Of a DNA stretch of 64,000 bases, positions 30,710 to 39,433 are shown piece by piece. The notes beneath the pieces were generated by a model. That model searched no databases. It saw only the letters and a program-made list of their open reading frames with translations, and was not told the origin of the DNA. The position numbers and the translations under genes are program-made. The stretch's first letter is position 1; each line of letters starts with the position of its first letter. Location of the stretch: positions 500,496-564,495 of the forward strand of contig NZ_FNHX01000002.1 in assembly GCF_900103405.1 (NCBI RefSeq), read 5' to 3'. This stretch comes from Polaromonas sp. JS666 (GTDB lineage: Bacteria > Pseudomonadota > Gammaproteobacteria > Burkholderiales > Burkholderiaceae_C).

Positions 30710-31414
30710 TCAAAGGCCCAGGTAGGCTTTTTTGATCCGGTCGTCATTGAGCAGCTCATGCCCCTTGCCCTGCATCACGATGCGGCCGGTCTGGATCACA
30801 TAACCATAGTGCGCGATGTTCAGGGCTTTTTGCAGGTTCTGCTCGACCAGCAAGATCGACACACCGGTGGCATTGACCTGCTGGATCACCTCCAGCACCT
30901 TGGTCACGAACTTGGGGGCAATGCCCCAGGAGGGCTCGTCCAGCATCAGCAGCTTGGGCCGGGCCATCAGCCCGCGGGCAATGGCCAGCATCTGCTGCTC
31001 ACCGCCGCTCATGGTGCCGGCCAGCTGCGTGGCGCGTTCCTTGAGGATGGGAAACAGCTGCAGCATTTCTTCAATGCCCCGGGCCACCTCATGCCTGTCC
31101 ATGCGCGTGAAGGCGCCAAGCTCCAGGTTGCGAAGCACCGTGAGCCGGGGGAACAGGCGCCGGCCTTCCGGCACCAGCGACAGGCCCAGCGGGACACGCT
31201 TGTGCGCCGGCATGCGGTGAACCGGCTCGCCGTTGAACGTGATGCTGCCGGCCGCGGCGGGATTGAGGCCGGCCACGGCACGCAAGGTGGTGGACTTGCC
31301 GTTGCCGTTGCCGCCCACCAGCGCCACGATCTTTCCGGGTTCGACCTGCAGGCTGACGTCGGAGACGGCCAGCACCTCGTCGTAGCAAACCTTGAGGTTT
31401 TTGATTTCGAGCAT
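30710..31414 (-). CDS. livF: Branched-chain amino acid-type ABC transporter ATPase LivF
   Basis: A 234-residue ABC ATPase. Walker A is GGNGNGKST, the signature is MSGGEQQ, and Walker B is LLMLDEPSWG. The 'PEGRRLFPRLTVLRNLELGA' stretch is typical of LivF. With LivG, LivH and LivM it forms a HAAT-family importer for hydrophobic amino acids or amides and related compounds. It overlaps no neighbour but lies two bases after livG. Substrate is set by the binding protein at 34058-35323 and by island context rather than by this protein. Confidence 0.93.
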   Translation of the reverse strand: MLEIKNLKVCYDEVLAVSDVSLQVEPGKIVALVGGNGNGKSTTLRAVAGLNPAAAGSITFNGEPVHRMPAHKRVPLGLSLVPEGRRLFPRLTVLRNLELGAFTRMDRHEVARGIEEMLQLFPILKERATQLAGTMSGGEQQMLAIARGLMARPKLLMLDEPSWGIAPKFVTKVLEVIQQVNATGVSILLVEQNLQKALNIAHYGYVIQTGRIVMQGKGHELLNDDRIKKAYLGL

Positions 31415-31416
31415 CT

Positions 31417-32127
31417 TCAGTCCCCCAGGTAGGCGGTGATCACGGCGGCATCGTTGGACACCTGCTGCGGCGTGCCTTCGGCGATCTTCACGCCGCGGTC
31501 CAGCACGACGATCTTGTCGGCGATGGGCATGATGCCTTCGAGCACATGCTCGACGATCAGGCAGGCGATGCCCTTGTCCCGTATCTTCAGGACCACGTCG
31601 ACGGCTTCACGGACTTCCGACGGGTTGAGGCCCGCCATCACTTCGTCCATCAGCAGGATGCGCGGCTGCGTGGCCAGCGCGCGCGCCACGGCCAGGCGCC
31701 GCTGCTCGCTGATGGTCATGCTGGCGGCGGGCCTGTCGGCAAAGCGTTCAAGCCCGGCAAACACCAGCCAGTCCATGGCCGTCTTGCGCGCCTTGGCGAC
31801 GTTGTGCTGCAGCAGCATGGCCGCCGTCATCACGTTCTCGCAGGCCGTCATGCTGGTAAAAGTGCGCGCGATCTGGAAAGTCCGCGCCACACCGGCACGG
31901 GCGCATGCTTCGGGCGGCAGGCCGGCGATGTCGCGGCCGCCCAGCAGGATGCTGCCCGAGGTGGGGGCGAAATAGCCCGCGACGCAATTGAACATGGTGG
32001 TCTTGCCGGCGCCGTTGGGGCCTATCAGGCCCACCACCTGCCCGGTGTCCACACCGAAGGAAACATCCTGGTTGGCGACCAGCCCGCCGAAGCGTTTGCT
32101 GACCTGTTTGACTTCCAGCAACTTCAT
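31417..32127 (-). CDS. livG: Branched-chain amino acid-type ABC transporter ATPase LivG
   Basis: A 236-residue ABC ATPase with Walker A GPNGAGKTT and the LivG phrase 'RTFQIARTFTSMTACENVM'. The signature region reads MTISEQRR in place of the usual LSxGQ(Q/R)R, and Walker B is LLMDEVMAG with Val after the catalytic Glu. Both changes occur in a known LivG subgroup, but they remove the standard signature glycines. The start at 32127 (MKLLEV) follows GGAGG and overlaps livM by four bases. The longer open frame upstream is antiframe of livM and is not coding. Confidence 0.93.
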   Translation of the reverse strand: MKLLEVKQVSKRFGGLVANQDVSFGVDTGQVVGLIGPNGAGKTTMFNCVAGYFAPTSGSILLGGRDIAGLPPEACARAGVARTFQIARTFTSMTACENVMTAAMLLQHNVAKARKTAMDWLVFAGLERFADRPAASMTISEQRRLAVARALATQPRILLMDEVMAGLNPSEVREAVDVVLKIRDKGIACLIVEHVLEGIMPIADKIVVLDRGVKIAEGTPQQVSNDAAVITAYLGD

Positions 32128-33158
32128 ACGGCCTCCTTGCCGGCGTTCTGCACGGCGGCGGCGGGCAGCGCCATTTGCCGCGATGCGTGGCCGCGTGCTA
32201 GCCGGCGCTCCCGGAAGCTGCGCAGCCAGCCGAGCAGGCCCGTGGGGTAAAAAACCGCGATCACGATGATGAGGCTCGCATAAATAATGACGTCGGTGCC
32301 GCGGCCCGTGCCGCCGAAGGCGATGCGGGTCAGCTCCTCGATGCTGGTCAGCACCACGGCGCCCACGACCGGCCCGAACAAGGTCCCCACGCCGCCGAGG
32401 ATGGACACCAGCGCCATCTTGATGGACAGCGCCGTCGACAGCACCGAGTTCGGGTCGATATAAAGCTCTTTTTGCGCATACAGGCTGCCGCCTACCGCGG
32501 TCAGGAAGGCGCTGACCGACAGCGCGACCTGCTTGTAGCGCGCGATGTTCACGCCTATGCTGCGGGCCGCATCGGGCTCGTCCTTGATGGCCCTGAAGTA
32601 ATAGCCCAGGTAGCTGCGCTCTATCCACCAGTTCACGCCCAGCGTGATGAGCAGCAGGCCCAGCGCCAGCCAGTAGTAAGGCAGCTTGGTGGCAAAGTTC
32701 AGCCACAGCCAGCCCTGGCGGTCCATGGGCACATAAAGGCCCACCGCAGCGCCGCCGTAGTCCCACTCGGTGAAGAAGATCTGCACCAGCTCGGCCACCG
32801 CGATGGTGGCCATGGCGAAGTAGTGGCCCTTGAGCCGGAAGCACGACCAGCCAAAGCCCAGGCTCAGCAAGGCCGCGAGCAGGCCGCCGGCCAGCACGCC
32901 TATCCAGGGATTGACGCCGAACTTGACCAGCAGCAGCGTCGAGGCATAGGCGCCCAGGCCGTAGAAAGCCGCGTGGCCTAGCGACACCTGGCCGGCATAA
33001 CCGCCCACGATGTTCCAGGCCACGCCGACCTGGGCCGCCATGAGGATCAGGATGGCCATGTTGAGGTGCGAGGCGTCCGTGAAGGCGGGGACGGCCAGGG
33101 CAAACGCCAAGGCGGCGACAGCAAAAATAATCTGTTTCATGGTGCTCATGGTGTTCAC
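32124..33158 (-). CDS. livM: Branched-chain amino acid-type ABC transporter permease LivM
   Basis: A 344-residue membrane permease with about eight to ten hydrophobic segments. The family motif 'AYSLLLVKFGVNPWIG'-like stretch and 'GGVGTLFGPVVGA' (the EAA-like loop of HAAT permeases) are present. The first codon is GTG at 33158, overlapping the livH stop as GTGA; internal ATGs at 33149 and 33140 are possible alternatives. The C-terminal 30 residues are basic and Ala-rich. Part of the livKHMGF run on the minus strand. Confidence 0.92.
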   Translation of the reverse strand: MNTMSTMKQIIFAVAALAFALAVPAFTDASHLNMAILILMAAQVGVAWNIVGGYAGQVSLGHAAFYGLGAYASTLLLVKFGVNPWIGVLAGGLLAALLSLGFGWSCFRLKGHYFAMATIAVAELVQIFFTEWDYGGAAVGLYVPMDRQGWLWLNFATKLPYYWLALGLLLITLGVNWWIERSYLGYYFRAIKDEPDAARSIGVNIARYKQVALSVSAFLTAVGGSLYAQKELYIDPNSVLSTALSIKMALVSILGGVGTLFGPVVGAVVLTSIEELTRIAFGGTGRGTDVIIYASLIIVIAVFYPTGLLGWLRSFRERRLARGHASRQMALPAAAVQNAGKEAV

Positions 33159-34021
33159 GCCTTGCCCATCAGGCCCTGGGGCCGGAACATCAACACGCCC
33201 AGGAACAGCACCAGCACGATGGCGGTCTTGTACTGCGGCCCGAGCAGCAGGCCGCCCATGACCTCGATCACCCCGACCAGGATGCCGGCCCAGAAGGCGC
33301 CCGAGACGCTGCCGAAGCCGCCCAGGTTGACCACCACAAAGGCCAGCAGAATGAAGCTCGCGCCTACGTCCGGAAAGATCGGGAAAAAGGTCGACAGCAG
33401 CACCCCGGCCGCCCCGGCGCAGGCCGCGCCTATGCCCCAGGCCAGCGAGAACATCTTGTGCGAATCAATGCCCATGAGGCGCGCGGCTTCCTTGTCGGAG
33501 GCGGTGGCTTCCAGGGCTGCGCCCAGCCGGGTCTTGTTCAGGAAGAAATAAATCAGGCCGGTCACCACAATGGCTCCCACACCGGCCACCAGTTGCGGCT
33601 TACCCAGCTGTATGCCCAGCAGCTTGACGGTGCCGCTGACCGCGGAGTTCTCGATGGAGCGGAAGTCCGGCTTCCAGAGGAACTGGGCCACGCCGCGCAG
33701 CAGGATCATGATGCCGAAGGTCGTGAAGATCTGCGACAGCATGGGCGCATTGATGATGCGCACGATCACCAGCTTGTACAGCAGCACACCGAAGCCGAAC
33801 AGCATGAGGACCGTCAGCGGCAAGGTGATCATGGGGTCCAGCGCATACAGGGCGAACAGCCAGAAGGCCGAGTACATGCCGAGCATGAGGAACTCGCCGT
33901 GCGCGAAATTCACGATGTCCATGACGCCGAAAATCATGGTCAGGCCGATAGCCACCAGCGCGTAAATCAGCCCAATCAGCACGCCGGAGGCCAGCGTCTG
34001 AAGCAATATTTCCGTGGTCAT
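33155..34021 (-). CDS. livH: Branched-chain amino acid-type ABC transporter permease LivH
   Basis: A 288-residue membrane permease with the LivH start 'LLQTLASGVLIGLIYALVAI' and 'GVMDIVNFAHGEFLMLGMY', plus 'ATASDKEAARLMGID' in the cytoplasmic loop. It pairs with LivM to form the channel. The gene is 36 bases after livK and overlaps livM by four bases, so the importer genes are one operon. Confidence 0.94.
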   Translation of the reverse strand: MTTEILLQTLASGVLIGLIYALVAIGLTMIFGVMDIVNFAHGEFLMLGMYSAFWLFALYALDPMITLPLTVLMLFGFGVLLYKLVIVRIINAPMLSQIFTTFGIMILLRGVAQFLWKPDFRSIENSAVSGTVKLLGIQLGKPQLVAGVGAIVVTGLIYFFLNKTRLGAALEATASDKEAARLMGIDSHKMFSLAWGIGAACAGAAGVLLSTFFPIFPDVGASFILLAFVVVNLGGFGSVSGAFWAGILVGVIEVMGGLLLGPQYKTAIVLVLFLGVLMFRPQGLMGKA

Positions 34022-34057
34022 GGTTGTCTCTTAGGCAGGTGAGTCAATGTCAGCGGC

Positions 34058-35323
34058 TTATTTGCGCTGGTCCCACTTGGGCATGGGCCAGGTCACCTCA
34101 CGCGAGGCCATGTCGAAAGGCCAGACCGTGTTGTACTTGCCGCCCACGATCTGCACCAGGATGCCCTGGCCCAGCGTGTTCTGGCCGGTGGCGTCGAATT
34201 TCACGCCTTTCCACGGCATGATGAGCTTGTTGCCGGGCATATCGGTCGCGGCCAACGCCTTGCGAATGGCCTCGGGCTCGGTGGAGCCCGCACGGTTGAT
34301 GGCGTCGGCCATCACCATCAGGCCGGTGAAGGTGCGCGAAGAATTGCCGGTGAAGTTGATCTTGTAGCGGCTGTTGAAGAGGTCGTTGACCTGCTTGATC
34401 AGCGGGTTGCGGTTGGCCAGGTCCAGCGCCCAGACTTCACGCGTGATGATGTAGTCGGCGTCCTTGCCCAGGGTCTTGATGAAGTCGGTGTCGGTAAAAC
34501 CCGCGTTGTTCGCCAGGATCATGTCCGGCGAGAAACCCAGTTCCTTGTAGGTCTTGATCGACAGGATGGCGTCGGCCGTATAGGACGACTGCAGCACCAG
34601 GTTGGGATTGGCCGCCTTGAGCGTCTGCACTTCGGAGGTCAGCTGCGTGGTCTTGGCCGGGTACATCACCTGCTTGACCAGGTTCTGCTTGAACTCGGGC
34701 GCGAGTTTGGTCTGCAGCTTGGTGGTTTCCGTGCCCCACAGGCCGTTCTCATTGAGGCTGGCCACCACACCCGCCTTGATGCCTTTTTTGGCTTCGAGCT
34801 CCTTGAGGAAATCAAAGGCGTTGTGCACAAACAGGTCGTCGTGCGGCGTGGTGCGGAAGAACCACTTGAAATTGCGCTGCGTGAGCGAGGCCGACGAGGA
34901 TTCCGGGTTCAGGAAAGGGATGCCGGCGCGTTCGGCGATCTGGCTGGCCGTGGCGGTGACGGCGCTGTTGTAAGCGCCGACCAGTGCCACCACTTTTTCC
35001 TGCGTGATCAGTCGTTCGGCCTCGGTCGCGCCGGTTTGCGGGTTGGCCTGGTGGTCGGCGAAGACCAGCTTGATCTTCGCGCCCTTGAGGTTGGGCAGGC
35101 CCTTGCCGGCGGACAGCGGCAGCTCGGAGACGCCCGGTGCGCCGTTGTTGATGATGTCGGCGGCGAGCTCCAGCGCGCTGCGCAGTTCGGCGCCCACCGA
35201 GGCGGCGGGACCGGTCAGCGGATACAGCACGCCTATCCGGACCTCTTGCTGCGCATGCGCGCACAGGCTGAAACCGGCACCGGCCAGTACCGCGGCCACT
35301 CGGGCCCACCATGACTTCTTCAT
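34058..35323 (-). CDS. ABC transporter substrate-binding protein, LivK type
   Basis: A 421-residue periplasmic binding protein with a signal peptide (MKKSWWARVAAVLAGAGFSL, cut before QQ). The type I fold is shown by 'VRIGVLYPLTGPAASVGAEL', 'LVFADHQANPQTGATEAERL', and 'VVALVGAYNSAVTATASQIA'. It is larger than LivJ/LivK of E. coli (about 345-370), in the range of amide/urea or amino-acid binding members. It starts the livKHMGF operon, and GGAG lies nine bases before the ATG. The 121-base upstream gap to lysR holds two overlapping inverted repeats. The ligand is unknown; the island suggests an amino acid, 5-oxoproline or cyclic amide. Confidence 0.9.
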   Translation of the reverse strand: MKKSWWARVAAVLAGAGFSLCAHAQQEVRIGVLYPLTGPAASVGAELRSALELAADIINNGAPGVSELPLSAGKGLPNLKGAKIKLVFADHQANPQTGATEAERLITQEKVVALVGAYNSAVTATASQIAERAGIPFLNPESSSASLTQRNFKWFFRTTPHDDLFVHNAFDFLKELEAKKGIKAGVVASLNENGLWGTETTKLQTKLAPEFKQNLVKQVMYPAKTTQLTSEVQTLKAANPNLVLQSSYTADAILSIKTYKELGFSPDMILANNAGFTDTDFIKTLGKDADYIITREVWALDLANRNPLIKQVNDLFNSRYKINFTGNSSRTFTGLMVMADAINRAGSTEPEAIRKALAATDMPGNKLIMPWKGVKFDATGQNTLGQGILVQIVGGKYNTVWPFDMASREVTWPMPKWDQRK

Positions 35324-35384
35324 TTCGCACTCCTCGTAAAAACATGACAGTTGGATGACATGGGGCGAAGTGTGCGATTAGCAA

Positions 35385-35422
35385 ATGACGAAATCAAACA
35401 AGAAATATTTTGCTTTCGTCAT
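35385..35422. promoter_or_regulatory. Inverted repeat upstream of livK
   Basis: ATGACGAAA (35385-35393) and TTTCGTCAT (35414-35422) form a perfect nine-base dyad with a 20-base AT-rich centre. It lies in the lysR-livK gap and is a candidate operator. It shares its right arm with the hairpin at 35418-35438. Confidence 0.5.
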
Positions 35423-35438
35423 CGATTTTTTCGATGAC
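35418..35438 (-). terminator. Hairpin after lysR, overlapping the livK dyad
   Basis: GTCATCGA, five Ts, then TCGATGAC give a perfect eight-base stem, seven bases past the lysR stop. No long T-run follows on the minus strand, so it may be a weak terminator or a regulatory stem rather than a classic terminator. Its left arm overlaps the dyad at 35385-35422, so both cannot form at once in RNA. Confidence 0.45.
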
Positions 35439-35444
35439 TAGGAT

Positions 35445-36395
35445 TTACCCTGATGCACCTTTTTTGGCGGTTTTCAGCGCTTTGGCGGCCGGATTGCGGG
35501 CCGTTTTGGTGCCGCCCCCGCCTTCCCCGGCGAACTCCACTGCCGACCGGACCACCGTTTCCACAATGGAAGAGGTCGGGTCCGTGCGGTAGCTGGCATG
35601 AATGGGCAAGGCCTTGAGTTTCTTGTCGCAGGTCAGCAATTTAAGGCTGGCAAAGCCCGTCAGCCGCTGCACCGCCGCGCGCGGCAGCAAGGCCACACCG
35701 AAGCCGCCCTGCACCAGCTGGACCATGGCCGAGATCGATGAAATCGCGTGCACCTTTTTGGGTTCCATCCGGTTCTGCTTGAAGAGGTCCAGCAAGGTGA
35801 CATGCGGCTGCGAGCCCTTCTGGAAGGTCAGCAATTCCATCTCGGCCAGCTCGTCGAGCCGGTAATTTCTTTTTTTATGCAGTGCCGGATTGCCCACAAA
35901 GGCCATGTCCATGGGCGGAAAGGCCTGGTTGCGCACGCCGTCGGCCGAGGCCGGCAGCGCCGCGAACACCAGGTCCAGCGTGCCGCGCTGCACCTGGTCC
36001 ATCAGGATGGGCGTGGTTTCCACCGTGAGTTCCAGCTCGAGCCCCGGATGGTCCACCCGCAGTTTTTCGAGCCAGGGAATCAGCCAGGAATGCAGCACCG
36101 ACTCGATCGCGCCTATGCGCATGGAAACCGCCATGGGCGCGCCCGAGCCCATCTCCTGCTTGACCTCGCGCTGCAGCTCCAGCAGCTTTTGCGCGTAGAC
36201 AAAAAAGCGCGCGCCGGCCACCGTGAGCTTGAATTGCTTGTCGCGCCTATCCAGCAGCAGGATGCCGAGCTCCTCTTCCAGGGTGGCAATGCGGCTGGAC
36301 ATGGCCGACTGCGTGAGGTAGAGCTTGTCGGCGGCGCGCGAGACGCTTTTGAGCGAGGCCACCCAATAAAAGGCTTCAACAAAACGCAGGTTCAT
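35445..36395 (-). CDS. LysR family transcriptional regulator
   Basis: A 316-residue LysR-type regulator. The N-terminal winged HTH spans about 3-62 ('VEAFYWVASLKSVSRAADKL', 'SRIATLEEELGI'), and the effector-binding domain follows (about 92-290). The C-terminal tail is Lys/Ala-rich. It is divergent from the TRAP dctP gene at 36517 across 121 bases, so it most likely controls dctPQM; it is also directly upstream of livK on its own strand, so it could control the whole island. No clear T-N11-A palindrome could be fixed in the divergent gap. Confidence 0.9.
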   Translation of the reverse strand: MNLRFVEAFYWVASLKSVSRAADKLYLTQSAMSSRIATLEEELGILLLDRRDKQFKLTVAGARFFVYAQKLLELQREVKQEMGSGAPMAVSMRIGAIESVLHSWLIPWLEKLRVDHPGLELELTVETTPILMDQVQRGTLDLVFAALPASADGVRNQAFPPMDMAFVGNPALHKKRNYRLDELAEMELLTFQKGSQPHVTLLDLFKQNRMEPKKVHAISSISAMVQLVQGGFGVALLPRAAVQRLTGFASLKLLTCDKKLKALPIHASYRTDPTSSIVETVVRSAVEFAGEGGGGTKTARNPAAKALKTAKKGASG

Positions 36396-36516
36396 GGCGG
36401 GGCCCCAGGGTCGCTTAAACAGGTGGACGCAGTATTTCGGGGTATGCCCGATGAACTGGCGCGGGATTTGCGTCTATCCTATTACTACTTATCAATTCCT
36501 TGTCCTGGAGCCTCTC

Positions 36517-37500
36517 ATGAATTTCAAGATCACCGTGGCGGCCGCCGCCCTCGCGTTGGGCGCCAATGCCTTTGCCCAGACCAAGTGGGACCTTCCCGCA
36601 GCCTACCCGGCCAGCAACTTCCACACGGAGAACCTGACGCAATTCGCGGCCGACGTCGACAAGGCCAGCGGCGGCAAGCTCAAGATCACGGTGCATGCCA
36701 ATGCCTCGCTGTTCAAGGCCAACGAGATCAAGCGCGCGGTGCAAGGCGGCCAGGCCCAGATCGGCGAAGTGCTGCTGGTCAACTTCGAGAACGAAAACCC
36801 GATTTACGGCGCCGACGGCATTCCCTTCCTGGCGACCTCCTACGCCGACTCCAAAAAACTCTACGAAGCGCAAAAACCCGTGCTCGACAGGCTGCTGGGC
36901 ACGCAGGGCATGAAGCTTCTCTACACCGTGGCCTGGCCGCCGCAAGGCATTTACAGCAAGAAGGAACTGGCCTCGGTGGCCGACCTGCGCGGCATCAAAT
37001 GGCGCGCCTACAGCCCCGCCACCGCCAAGATCGCCGAGCTGATTGGCGCGCAGCCCGTCACCATCCAGGCGGCCGAACTCTCGCAGGCCCTGGCCACGGG
37101 CGTGGTGGAAAGTTATATGAGTTCGGGCTCCACCGGCTACGACTCCAAGACCTATGAAAGCCTCAAGTACTGGTATGACACCCAGGCCTGGCTGCCCAAG
37201 AACGCCATCATCGTGAACAAAAAGGCCTTTGACGCGCTGGACCCGGCCACGCAAGCCGCCTTGACCAAGGCCGCCGCCGACGCCGAAGCCCGCGGCTGGA
37301 AGCTCAGCGAAGAAAAGAACGAGTGGTACAAAAAGGCGCTGACCGAAAAAGGCATGAAGATCGTCACGCCGCCGGCCAAGCTGGTGTCCGACATGAAACA
37401 GGTCGGCACCATCATGCAGGCCGACTGGGTGAAAAAAGCCGGCCCTGACGGCGAAGCCATCATCGCCAACTTCAACAAGCTCAAGGCCGCGAAGAAGTAA
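36517..37500 (+). CDS. dctP: TRAP transporter substrate-binding protein DctP
   Basis: A 327-residue periplasmic receptor with signal peptide (MNFKITVAAAALALGANAFA, then Q). The DctP fold is supported by 'NFHTENLTQFAADVDKAS', 'YTVAWPPQGIYS' and 'LRGIKWRAYSPATAKIAEL' with the likely carboxylate-binding Arg. It is followed by dctQ and dctM on the same strand and is a paralogue of the receptor at 28883. The start at 36517 was chosen because CTGGAG lies upstream and it gives a good signal peptide; an open frame to 36394 overlaps lysR. Ligand unknown, expected to be an organic acid or acidic amino acid derivative. Confidence 0.92.
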   Translation: MNFKITVAAAALALGANAFAQTKWDLPAAYPASNFHTENLTQFAADVDKASGGKLKITVHANASLFKANEIKRAVQGGQAQIGEVLLVNFENENPIYGADGIPFLATSYADSKKLYEAQKPVLDRLLGTQGMKLLYTVAWPPQGIYSKKELASVADLRGIKWRAYSPATAKIAELIGAQPVTIQAAELSQALATGVVESYMSSGSTGYDSKTYESLKYWYDTQAWLPKNAIIVNKKAFDALDPATQAALTKAAADAEARGWKLSEEKNEWYKKALTEKGMKIVTPPAKLVSDMKQVGTIMQADWVKKAGPDGEAIIANFNKLKAAKK

Positions 37501-37507
37501 GGCAGCC

Positions 37508-38041
37508 GTGCGCAAATTCCTGGACAAACTCTACCTGGCGGGCGGCGCCCTTGGCGCCGTTTTTGTTGCCCTGATCGCTGTGCTGATGATCGGGCAGAGC
37601 ATTCTGCGCGAGTTCCGCGTCAACACCGGCGCCGTCAACGACGTGGTGGCCTGGTTTTGCGCGGCCGCCGCCTTTTTTGCCATGGCCCATGCCTTCAAGC
37701 ACGGCGACTTTGTGCGGGTGACGCTGCTGCTGGAAAAAGTCAATGCCCCCACCCGCCGCGTGCTGGAGCTGGCCTCGCTGTTCATCGGCAGCGTTGCGGT
37801 GGCCTACCTGGCCTGGTCGGCCTGCCTGTTCACCTACGAAAGCTGGGAGTTCAACGACATCTCGCAAGGCCTGCTGCCCATGCCCATGTGGATTCCGCAG
37901 CTGAGTTTTGCGCTGGGCTCCATCCTGCTGCTGGTCGCCGTGGTCGATGAGTTCATCATCGTGGTGCGCGGCGGTGTTCCGACCTTTGTGCGCGAAGTCG
38001 AGGAGCGCCACGCACGCGGCGATTTCTCGTCCGAAGTTTGA
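37508..38041 (+). CDS. dctQ: TRAP transporter small permease DctQ
   Basis: A 177-residue membrane protein with four hydrophobic segments (about 12-32, 45-62, 86-106, 125-148), the DctQ layout. It starts with GTG seven bases after the dctP stop; no better ATG exists. DctQ joins with DctM to form the sodium-driven transporter. The cytoplasmic C-terminus is charged. Confidence 0.9.
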   Translation: MRKFLDKLYLAGGALGAVFVALIAVLMIGQSILREFRVNTGAVNDVVAWFCAAAAFFAMAHAFKHGDFVRVTLLLEKVNAPTRRVLELASLFIGSVAVAYLAWSACLFTYESWEFNDISQGLLPMPMWIPQLSFALGSILLLVAVVDEFIIVVRGGVPTFVREVEERHARGDFSSEV

Positions 38042-38096
38042 CCTTCAGCCCACGCGAATCACTCCCGTTTATTTTCCAGACTACAAAGACAACAAC

Positions 38097-39407
38097 ATGG
38101 ATATCTTGATGGTGGGCGGCATTTTGCTGCTGCTCATGATGCTGCTGCTCTCGGGCGGCGTGTGGATTGCGATGACCCTGGCGATTTGCGGCTGGGTCGG
38201 GCAGGCCTTTTTTGCGACGACACAACCGGGCAAAAACCTCTTCAGCGCTTTCTGGGAAAGCAATGCGAGCTGGGAGCTCGCGGCCCTGCCCCTCTTTATC
38301 TGGATGGGCGAGATCCTTTTTCGCACCAAGCTCAGCGAAGAGATGTTCGAGGGCCTGAGCCCCTGGCTGAACCGCATTCCGGGCCGGCTGATGCACACCA
38401 CCATCCTGGGTTGCGGAATTTTCGGTTCGGTGTCGGGTTCGTCAGCGGCGACCTGCGCCACCATCTCCCAGGTGGCCTTGCCTGAGCTGGTCAAACGCGG
38501 CTACAGCGAAAAAATCGCGCTGGGCTCTCTCGCCACCGCCGGCACGCTGGGCATCCTGATTCCGCCGTCCATCACCATGGTGGTCTATGCCGTCGCTGCG
38601 GACGCCTCCATCATCCGCATCTTCCTGGCCGGTTTTTTACCCGGTTTCCTGCTGATGGCGCTTTTCTCGGGCTACATCATCTGGTGGGCCCTGCGCAACC
38701 CCAAGCTGCAGCCCGCGCCCGACCAGCCCACGACCTTCATGCAGAAGCTGCACAAATCGCGCAACCTGATTCCCTGCGGCGTGCTGATCGTCTTCATCTG
38801 CTGGGTGCTGATCGCCGGTTATGCCACTGCGACGGAGTGCGCGGCCTACGGCGTGGCCGGTTCACTGGGCCTGGCGGTGTGGAGCCGCTCGCTGACCTGG
38901 CAGAACTTCAAGGACGGGCTGATGGGCACAACGCGCACCAGCTGCATGATCATGTTCATCCTGGCCGGCGCGTCCTTCCTGACCAAGACCATGGCCTTCA
39001 CCGGCATCCCGCGCGAGCTGGCCGAGTGGGTGGACCACATGCACCTCTCGCCCTATGCGCTGATTTTTGTGCTGACCATCGTCTACCTGATCCTGGGCAC
39101 GGCGCTGGACGGCATATCCATGATCGTGCTGACCAGCGCCGTGGTACTGCCCATGATCCAGAAGGCCGGCTTCGACCTGATCTGGTTCGGCATTTTTATC
39201 ATCCTGCTGGTCGAGATCGCCGAGGTCACGCCGCCTGTGGGCTTTAACCTCTTTGTGCTGCAGAACATGACCGGCAAGGACAGCAACACGATTGCCCGCG
39301 CCGCGATCCCCTTCTTCGCCTGCCTGGTGGTGTGCATTGTGCTGATCACGGTGTTCCCGCAGATCGTGACCAGCCTGCCCGACCTGGTGATGGGCAAAGA
39401 AAAGTAG
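38097..39407 (+). CDS. dctM: TRAP transporter large permease DctM
   Basis: A 436-residue membrane protein with about 12 segments. The family motifs 'GSVSGSSAATCATISQVALP' and 'LATAGTLGILIPPSI' are clear, as is 'EIAEVTPPVGFNLFVLQ' near the C-terminus. The start at 38097 (MDILMVGG) gives the family N-terminus; the frame is open upstream into dctQ but that part is shadow. It converges with the racemase gene (27-base gap). Confidence 0.94.
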   Translation: MDILMVGGILLLLMMLLLSGGVWIAMTLAICGWVGQAFFATTQPGKNLFSAFWESNASWELAALPLFIWMGEILFRTKLSEEMFEGLSPWLNRIPGRLMHTTILGCGIFGSVSGSSAATCATISQVALPELVKRGYSEKIALGSLATAGTLGILIPPSITMVVYAVAADASIIRIFLAGFLPGFLLMALFSGYIIWWALRNPKLQPAPDQPTTFMQKLHKSRNLIPCGVLIVFICWVLIAGYATATECAAYGVAGSLGLAVWSRSLTWQNFKDGLMGTTRTSCMIMFILAGASFLTKTMAFTGIPRELAEWVDHMHLSPYALIFVLTIVYLILGTALDGISMIVLTSAVVLPMIQKAGFDLIWFGIFIILLVEIAEVTPPVGFNLFVLQNMTGKDSNTIARAAIPFFACLVVCIVLITVFPQIVTSLPDLVMGKEK

Positions 39408-39433
39408 GCCGCCTCAGAGCCGCTGCGTAGCGC

